Positions 58,518 through 64,000 of a DNA stretch of 64,000 nucleotides are shown in pieces. Under the pieces are notes generated by a model. It was not told the origin of the DNA. It was given only the letters and a program-made list of their open reading frames with translations, and searched no databases. The translations under genes and the position numbers were made by a program. Origin of the DNA: Limonium bicolor. Lineage: Eukaryota > Streptophyta > Magnoliopsida > Caryophyllales > Plumbaginaceae. The stretch lies in the NCBI GenBank assembly GCA_023374045.1, contig CM041777.1:484135594-484199593 (forward strand). The letters run 5' to 3'. How positions within the stretch are numbered: position 1 is the stretch's first letter; the number at the start of each line of letters is the position of its first letter.

Positions 58518-59849
58518 CTATATATGGTTGATTCATTAGAAAGCAATAATATTATTCATGTAGTTTGATTCATGCATGACGAAACTATATATGGCAAGAA
58601 AGAAGAAGCTTGTAGTCTGTTCAAAATGAGCTTAAAATGTGTCTTGGGGTATCAATTTTAACTGCTTAATTCTTTTTATTTCCTTCCCTTTATGGTGATA
58701 CTCTCATATTTTATCATTCTCAGGTCCTTTTATAGCAGATAACTCCAAGTTTCAAGAAAAAGGTTTTCCCTTATTATTATTCTTTATGCTCCACTTACTT
58801 CCATCCTCATCTTGACAAAACCTTTTATTTTCTTTATTTAACAATGAAACGAGGACCAACAATTCACATTACACAGGCATGGATGGAACATCACACTTCT
58901 TTTCCTAATCCTAGTTATGCACATAAAATGGAAAACAATTAAGAACTTGGAAAAAGTAAAACAAACAATGTTCTCTTCTTTGTCTGTTTTTCTATATCTT
59001 GTTAAATATTTTGGAAACAGAACAAACTGATAATATATCATCTTTCAACAACCTAGAAATAATTAAATTTACAAGGACAAAAAGTTCATCAATCAAATGT
59101 TACAGAATGTAACAGTAATGTGCCAAACATGAGAAGAAGAGATCGAGAGTAGAGATAGAGATGTGAGTGAAGCTAATGTAAACAGCAGCTTCGCTGACCT
59201 TGCAAGCGTGAGGGAGGAAGGAAGTCTCCAGCTAGACTTGGACGGAAGATCAAGATAGAAATAACGTAGAGACTGATATTATTTATGTTGTGTTTAGTGT
59301 ACTGAAACAGATTGTAACTAACAAAACTAATAGGTTCCACAATAACATAAAGTACAATTGTATTATGTATTTATTCCTATAACATCAAACCACCACACTC
59401 CACAAAATAGGAACAAACCAAGAGAAACAATTCACAATACAGACGCAGCAGCTTCTTGAAAACTTCTGCTCACCACTTCCTTTCCCAGAGTTTGAATAAA
59501 AACAAAATTGCAGTGGGGAACTCAACCAAGTTATCAGCATATAGCAGCAAACAACAATTTAATTTTCGAAATTCGGGTACAATTAAGCTAATTTTCGAAA
59601 TCCCCAATTTAATTTTTGGAACTAAATAGTTAGGGTTTTAAGGACTTATCTTGACCAGAACAAATGTAGAATAGCAGCTGATGGTCGTCTAGCACTCCGA
59701 TACGCGTTTAGTGGCTGGAAACTGCCTGAAATTCGCTGGATTCGTCGCCTGGTATGCTACTCCTCTCGCCTGAGTTCACGACTGGAAGAAAAAAAGAAGA
59801 AGAAAAAAAAGAAGAGGTCGGGCGTGACTGTGTAAAGAAAAGATATTAG
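58518..59849 (-). other. CACTA-2 right interior, no gene seen
   Basis: AT-rich sequence with no recognised coding region. On the minus strand 59560-59830 could be the 5' leader of the CACTA-2 gene, but the coding exons that should follow are absent. Probably a deleted interior. Confidence 0.4.
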
Positions 59850-60240
59850 CAACGGACAGGCCCATCGCCAGTCCGTCAGTAATAAGGGATCAAACAACAC
59901 AGTTTTGTTAAGTTCACTTAACCACGCACTAGAATAGACAGAAACAAAACGACGTTGTTGTGCTTACAGTTGGCGACGGACATTTTCTGTCGCTAAATCT
60001 TTTTCTTTTTTTTTAAATCTTAAAGGAAATAGCGACGGACGGTCGTCCCTCATCATTTTAGTGACGGAAATTTCATCGCCCGTCCGTCGCTAAAAAAGGC
60101 GCCAGGCCCGGAAAATCTCGCGCCACCACACCCGCTCAATTTTCGTCGCCAATCAGTCTCTAATCCATCGCTACTCTTTCTGTCACTAAGCCCTCTCTAA
60201 TCCGTCGCTAACTAGTGACAGAATTATGTCCGTCGCAAAT
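59850..60240. repeat. CACTA-2 right subterminal repeats
   Basis: Copies of GCGACGGA and its complement in both orientations (for example TAGCGACGGACGG and CCGTCGCTAA), matching 35105-35385, just inside the right terminal repeat. Confidence 0.9.
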
Positions 60241-60623
60241 TTCGTCACAAATCTGTTGTTTTCTAGTAGTGCATCTTCTCACCTTTGTACATATGAACAA
60301 TCGGGTCCAGTGAGCAAATCTCCGTACCAGCCTCTCCAGCTGGTATTCTGAAACTTTCCGACTGATGTTATCTATGAAGAGTGTAGTTAAGCTAAACTTA
60401 GGGTACGCGGGTATTCCCCTTCTAGAGTATCCACTGTTTCCTCTATCTCCCTGTGACTCGCTACCTTATTCTGGTTGTCTACCACCTCATCTGTGTGGGT
60501 CTTGTGTTCTGGTTTGTCTGGTGCTTCTGCTGCGGGCACCTTGTGTTTTGGTCTGTCTACCATTGTTTTCATAGGATTTCTTCCATCTAAACTTCCTCTA
60601 AGGCATTCTTCTTCCTCCCTCAT

Positions 60624-61773
60624 GTTTTATGTATCTCTAACCTCTCCACATAGTGGAACAAATCAACTATGTTTGAATGTGGTGTGCAATAAAACAAGTT
60701 GATTGATTGTAACTTCCTATTGTATCACTTTAAACTTCTTATTTGTTTAGGTTAAAACTAGATTACATAATATTTTTTACTACTTAATGTGGCTTCTCTC
60801 TAATTTAGATAACATGAAACAAAGTTTTGAAAATACACACATACCTTTTATATGTCAAATTGTCAATAACATATTTTACCATACTGTCACTTATTCACTC
60901 AATGGCGTGTGCTAACGAGATTTTTGTAGGGAAGATTACATACAAAAATGAATAAAAGAATAAAAGAATCCTACAACTCTACTACGGGTAGCAAAAATCC
61001 CGGTCAGAATAAAGTGTAAGTAAATTACGACCAAGAGTATCGAACCAAAGGGACTTAGTAGTTAGTCCTAATCCTCGTAATTGCCGATTCTAAAAGGGGG
61101 GGGGGGGGGAAATGAACATTGATTCCAAATTAAAATAACTATCTAATAATATATCTAAATGGAGTATTACAATGAACTATATTTGATTCGGGATAATAAT
61201 TAACATAAGAACAAGTATGATCACAAAGTCAAATTAACAAGTCTCAAATTAACCAAATTTTGAACACGCCGGATGTCATGCCGGACATAAGAAGCACGAC
61301 ACATTCAAGAACTTTGAATGCGCCGGACACAAGACACCCGGCATTGCATCCGGCAATATCAAAATGTCAATATTGTTTTCCAGTTTCGGTTCGAAACAAA
61401 ACACTCACAATCCGTTATCGAATCCAGCAAATTTTATGCCAATAAACCAACAAGAAAGTGGAGAATAAATAGGTTGATTCCAAATCTTAAGTCTTGTTGC
61501 CCAATCCATAGAACAACAAAGTTAAAGACCACTAAGATTCCTCAACCGATTCTATTAGAATTTTATGATAAAGAGAACAAGTAGCAAAATTATTCCACTT
61601 TGCACAAAGATCAAAATCTTAGTTTGAAACTTGCAAATTTATTAATGATCATAAATGTTTTACAAGAAGATCATCCCTAACCAAGGATAACAAGGAATTC
61701 TACTGCACCATCTACATAAATACAAGAATAAATACAAAGAGGAGAAGAGAATTTGTCATAGCCTTAACCCGAT
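60624..61773. other. Unassigned repeat-like region
   Basis: No gene found. A G13 run lies near 61096. At about 60990-61070 the text CCCGGTCAGAATAAAGTG and GAGTATCGAACCAAAGGGA is the reverse complement of the type of motif seen near 22700-22790, suggesting an old LTR of similar class on the minus strand. CCGGA-rich words (CGCCGGATG, GCCGGACA) lie at 61265-61360. Confidence 0.35.
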
Positions 61774-62101
61774 TGTAACACCCCTACCGCTAATACCGTC
61801 ATTACCGCACAATACTTACCTTTGCAGCGGATAATACTTACTCAACGGCGGGTGTACAATGCCGTTAGTCACCCACGTGACTAACAAGACGAGTTACAAT
61901 CCTACATACTATCGGTCTGATGAATATGAACATACCGAGTACTCTACACAATACAATACTTCCCATTGCATGCTCATCCATAATCCAATTACAACTTCAA
62001 TACATTACTATACCGAGTATACTACGATCCTTACATTACCGATACAGCTTAGACTTCCAAATTCGTAATACGTTACAAATACAATTCCTTTACTCAACTA
62101 C
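61774..62101 (-). repeat. LTR-G fragment (GLT family)
   Basis: Begins TGTAACACCCC and contains the 3'-end hairpin at 61864-61885. After 328 bp it is interrupted by another LTR start at 62102. Confidence 0.75.
61864..61885 (-). other. LTR 3'-end hairpin, LTR-G version
   Basis: Stem GTTAGTCA/TGACTAAC with loop CCCACG, 90 nt from the LTR end. Compared with element B one stem pair changed from C-G to T-A on both arms. Confidence 0.8.
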
Positions 62102-64000
62102 TATAACACCCCTACCATTAATACAGTCATTAACGTCCAATCTCCTTACTCCTCAGATACACGCAGCGGATACCTACTTACATACATTGGTGATACAATG
62201 CCGTTCCACCCACGTGACTAACAAGGCTACTACTTCTACATACAAATCGGATGGACCAGGAATCCCGAGTATTACATATCTACCATTTATATTTCATACA
62301 CCAACACACGCTACATTCTTCCATTCGATACAGTATTTCAAATACCATACAATAATCCACATACCGAGTTTACTAAGATCCTTATACAGATATACTACCT
62401 CTTCAAAGTTCATACGTACTCACTACGAGTCTACTTACTACCCTTCCTCACAAACTACTTACTCCTAATTACAAGGGTGTGCCTCCGGTCTCTTCTTGAC
62501 CACATTCGCTTCGGGTACCTGCACACTAAAAAATGTCCCCCGAAGGGGTCAGCTTTCGCCGAGCATGATAACCGCATACCCCGCGTACTAGTGAGGGTAC
62601 GCCGACCACTTGGTCGAATACATGCGGTTGATTTCATTCAAACATACATGCATACATGCTCTTATACACAATACAACAATACTTACGCAAGGCATACTAC
62701 ATACACTACATTACATACAAGGAATACAATAAACCATCCAATACATACTTACCTTCTTCCGAAATACACACTCATTATACACAATATATTCTTGTTAGCT
62801 TCATTGGTCCACCCGGGTTAATCGGGTGGAGATTACTCTTTTACTCGTTACTTCATACACATACATACTCATACTCATACTGACTTACGGATCCATACTT
62901 ACTTACTCTTACTCTTACTCAAGTTAAGTCGTCGGGACCTCCGGCCCTGGGGACTACACCGTCCCACCTCCGGGATTTACTTGACTCACCAATCCGGGAT
63001 GCTACCCATTTAAGGGATTTGGGCCGCGGACCAGTTTAAGAGTCAGGAATTGCAGCCAACCTCTTGTGACTCCGCATCCTCACGCGTGGCCGAAGCTATA
63101 TCGGACTTGTACTCATTCCAATTTACTCACTTAAGTTAGGAGTTAGATAGTTAGGAATTAGTACAAGTCAACATCCAAGCCACAATAATACAATACCCAT
63201 ATACTTACATACAAATCATTACAATATACAAGTACACTACAAGTATGATACGCTTCATCATCATTCATATGTTTCATGAATTATACAAACTATTGTTCAA
63301 GACAATATCAAGAACAATGTAAACAAGCACAAGTAGGTGCAATATAGTCCGATTCATGCATTTATCTTATTAGGTGATCAAATAAGCACACAAATCGGGG
63401 TAACCAGATTAGGATACAGGGCATGAAGAAATCATACCTTTCACCGTTGTACTTGTATCCCAACGTTCCTCCGGTGTTCACAGTCACACCTAGGATATGC
63501 ATACAATTGAATGATTAATCTACCATTATTAATCTTAACTCAACCACTTTTGTGTTTGCTAATCCGTACTTACTAAGGCTTTACATTCCTTACACTTATA
63601 TTTCATTTTACTTACTTTCCATTACTTGCCCATAATTTACATACCCATATATATACATATGTATAGGTGGGTATACATATATATATATATACTAGTTATA
63701 AGCTTACTGTTTTTTTTTTTAAGTATAGGGCCGTCCGACCCACCGTCCGACCCAAGCCCTGGGTCGGACCATTCCAGTAAGATTCGTTCCCAGAAAATTA
63801 CCCTGTCCGACCCAGCACTATTCCGTCCGACCCATACCCTCTGGGTCGGACCATTCCAGAAGGTTTTGGTCCTGTCGTCCAAGCTCCGTCCGACCCACGT
63901 CCGACCCAACGTCTGGGTCGGACGAAGTCAGAAACTTCGACGACGGAAAAATTTTGCCTGTCCGACCCACGTCCGATCCACGGCTCTGGGTCGGACCATT
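62102..64000 (-). repeat. LTR-H, giant LTR running off the window
   Basis: Begins TATAACACCCC (one change from the family end) and shows CCACCCACGTGACTAAC near 62205, a damaged version of the 3'-end hairpin. The hairpin ladder starts at 63733. The right end and any target duplication lie outside the window. Confidence 0.75.
63733..63996 (-). repeat. Mid-LTR hairpin ladder, LTR-H version
   Basis: Four hairpins with stem GTCCGACCCA/TGGGTCGGAC start at about 63733, 63805, 63888 and 63960, spaced 72, 83 and 72 bp, with CATTCCAG between units. Same period as the other ladders but with a different stem word. Confidence 0.85.

Larger units (their letters stand above)
35090..60271 (-). mobile_element. 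CACTA-2 transposon, swollen by nested insertions
   Basis: Ends CACAGCTAGAAAACAGC (left, one base short of the right end) and CACTACTAGAAAAC (complement at right), flanked by CAT duplications (35087-35089, 60272-60274). Both ends carry subterminal GCGACGGA/TCCGTCGC repeats (35105-35385, 59850-60240). Its own sequence is only about 35090-37525 plus about 58518-60271, the rest being nested elements. It holds a minus-strand Transposase_24 gene (35632-37525). The larger DDE transposase (TNPD/Transposase_21 type) is not seen, so this copy is non-autonomous. The region 58518-59830 has a leader-like stretch but no clear coding sequence. Confidence 0.85.
30700..60623 (-). pseudogene. RRM plus DUF4283-like gene, split by CACTA-1 and CACTA-2
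   Basis: Reads on the minus strand in three pieces: 60623-60272, 35089-34971 and 31259 to about 30700. The N-terminus is charged (60623-60387), then frame-shifts into an RRM: RNP2-like TLFIDNIS at 60361-60385, a helix with EYQLERLVRRFAHWTR, and after CACTA-2 the RNP1-like NAYAFVDV (35057-35080) and GWNINGNKLWF. CACTA-1 falls right after the RRM. The distal piece is frame-shifted but keeps MPYQDFLSR-like and KLAQMVGDIIRLEKKRIL segments, the latter like the DUF4283 end in plant RRM/ORF1 proteins. Such RRM proteins bind RNA and often belong to L1-type elements. No ORF2 is visible. Several frame breaks besides the insertions show it is dead. Confidence 0.7.

Noticed and set aside
63637..63909. 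Minus-strand 90-aa frame rich in Gly, Arg and Trp
   Set aside because: Translation of the GTCCGACCCA hairpin ladder; simple repeat coding without a recognisable domain.
1..64000. tRNA, rRNA, snRNA genes or an intact cellular gene
   Set aside because: None recognised by eye; the TGGTATCAGAGC sites at 27829 and 47695 are primer-binding sites, not tRNA genes. Covariance-model searches (tRNAscan-SE, Infernal) would settle this.

Overview
This window is repeat-rich nuclear DNA of a flowering plant. It holds Ty1/copia and Ty3/gypsy LTR retrotransposons, CACTA (En/Spm) DNA transposons, two decayed L1-like ORF1 genes (DUF4283/zinc-knuckle and RRM), AT-rich spacers and a fixed 500-N assembly gap (19840-20339). 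I see no intact host gene, rRNA, tRNA or CRISPR array. The ORF1 types suggest a eudicot, but the species cannot be named from the sequence alone.

Layout. 1-6079: a Tat/Ogre-like Ty3/gypsy array: the 3' internal end of one element, an LTR at 926-2693, a gag-only remnant with two degenerate zinc knuckles, and a 5'-truncated second LTR at 4657-6079. 6764-14334: a 5.3-kb LTR and part of the non-coding interior of a giant-LTR Ty3/gypsy element on the minus strand. 14335-19839: an opposite-strand LTR fragment split by a 4.6-kb solo LTR with a GGAAC target duplication. 20340-28347: a minus-strand DUF4283/CCHC pseudogene split by a 1.55-kb solo LTR and by a nearly complete, young copia element (23128-28070, duplication GGGTC). 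28348-30699: gene-free DNA with one tiny poly(A) retro-insertion.

30700-60623 is a nest inside one RRM pseudogene. CACTA-1 (31260-34970, duplication ACT) and CACTA-2 (35090-60271, duplication CAT) both sit in the RRM region. CACTA-2 carries a broken Transposase_24 gene, which is interrupted by the left end of CACTA-3 (37526). CACTA-3 is interrupted by a solo LTR (37550-55918, duplication TATAG), and that by a complete 14-kb element with 4.5-kb LTRs and a non-coding interior (38279-52249, duplication CGTAC). 60624-61773 is diverged repeat, and 61774-64000 holds more LTRs of the giant family.

The most interesting signal is the giant-LTR family (here called GLT). It encodes no recognisable protein, yet its copies share an RNA-like layout although their sequences have drifted: a hairpin about 100 nt from the LTR 3' end with covarying stem and constant loop; a mid-LTR ladder of hairpins every ~72 bp whose stems are rewritten between lineages; three splice-donor-like motifs at near-constant spacing; a promoter-proximal TGAGTCA palindrome; a 10-bp-stem hairpin near the LTR 5' end; and a second polypurine tract inside the element. 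This suggests selection on RNA or DNA structure in a non-autonomous element that depends on a Tekay/Del-like partner. All comparisons were made by eye and need computational confirmation.
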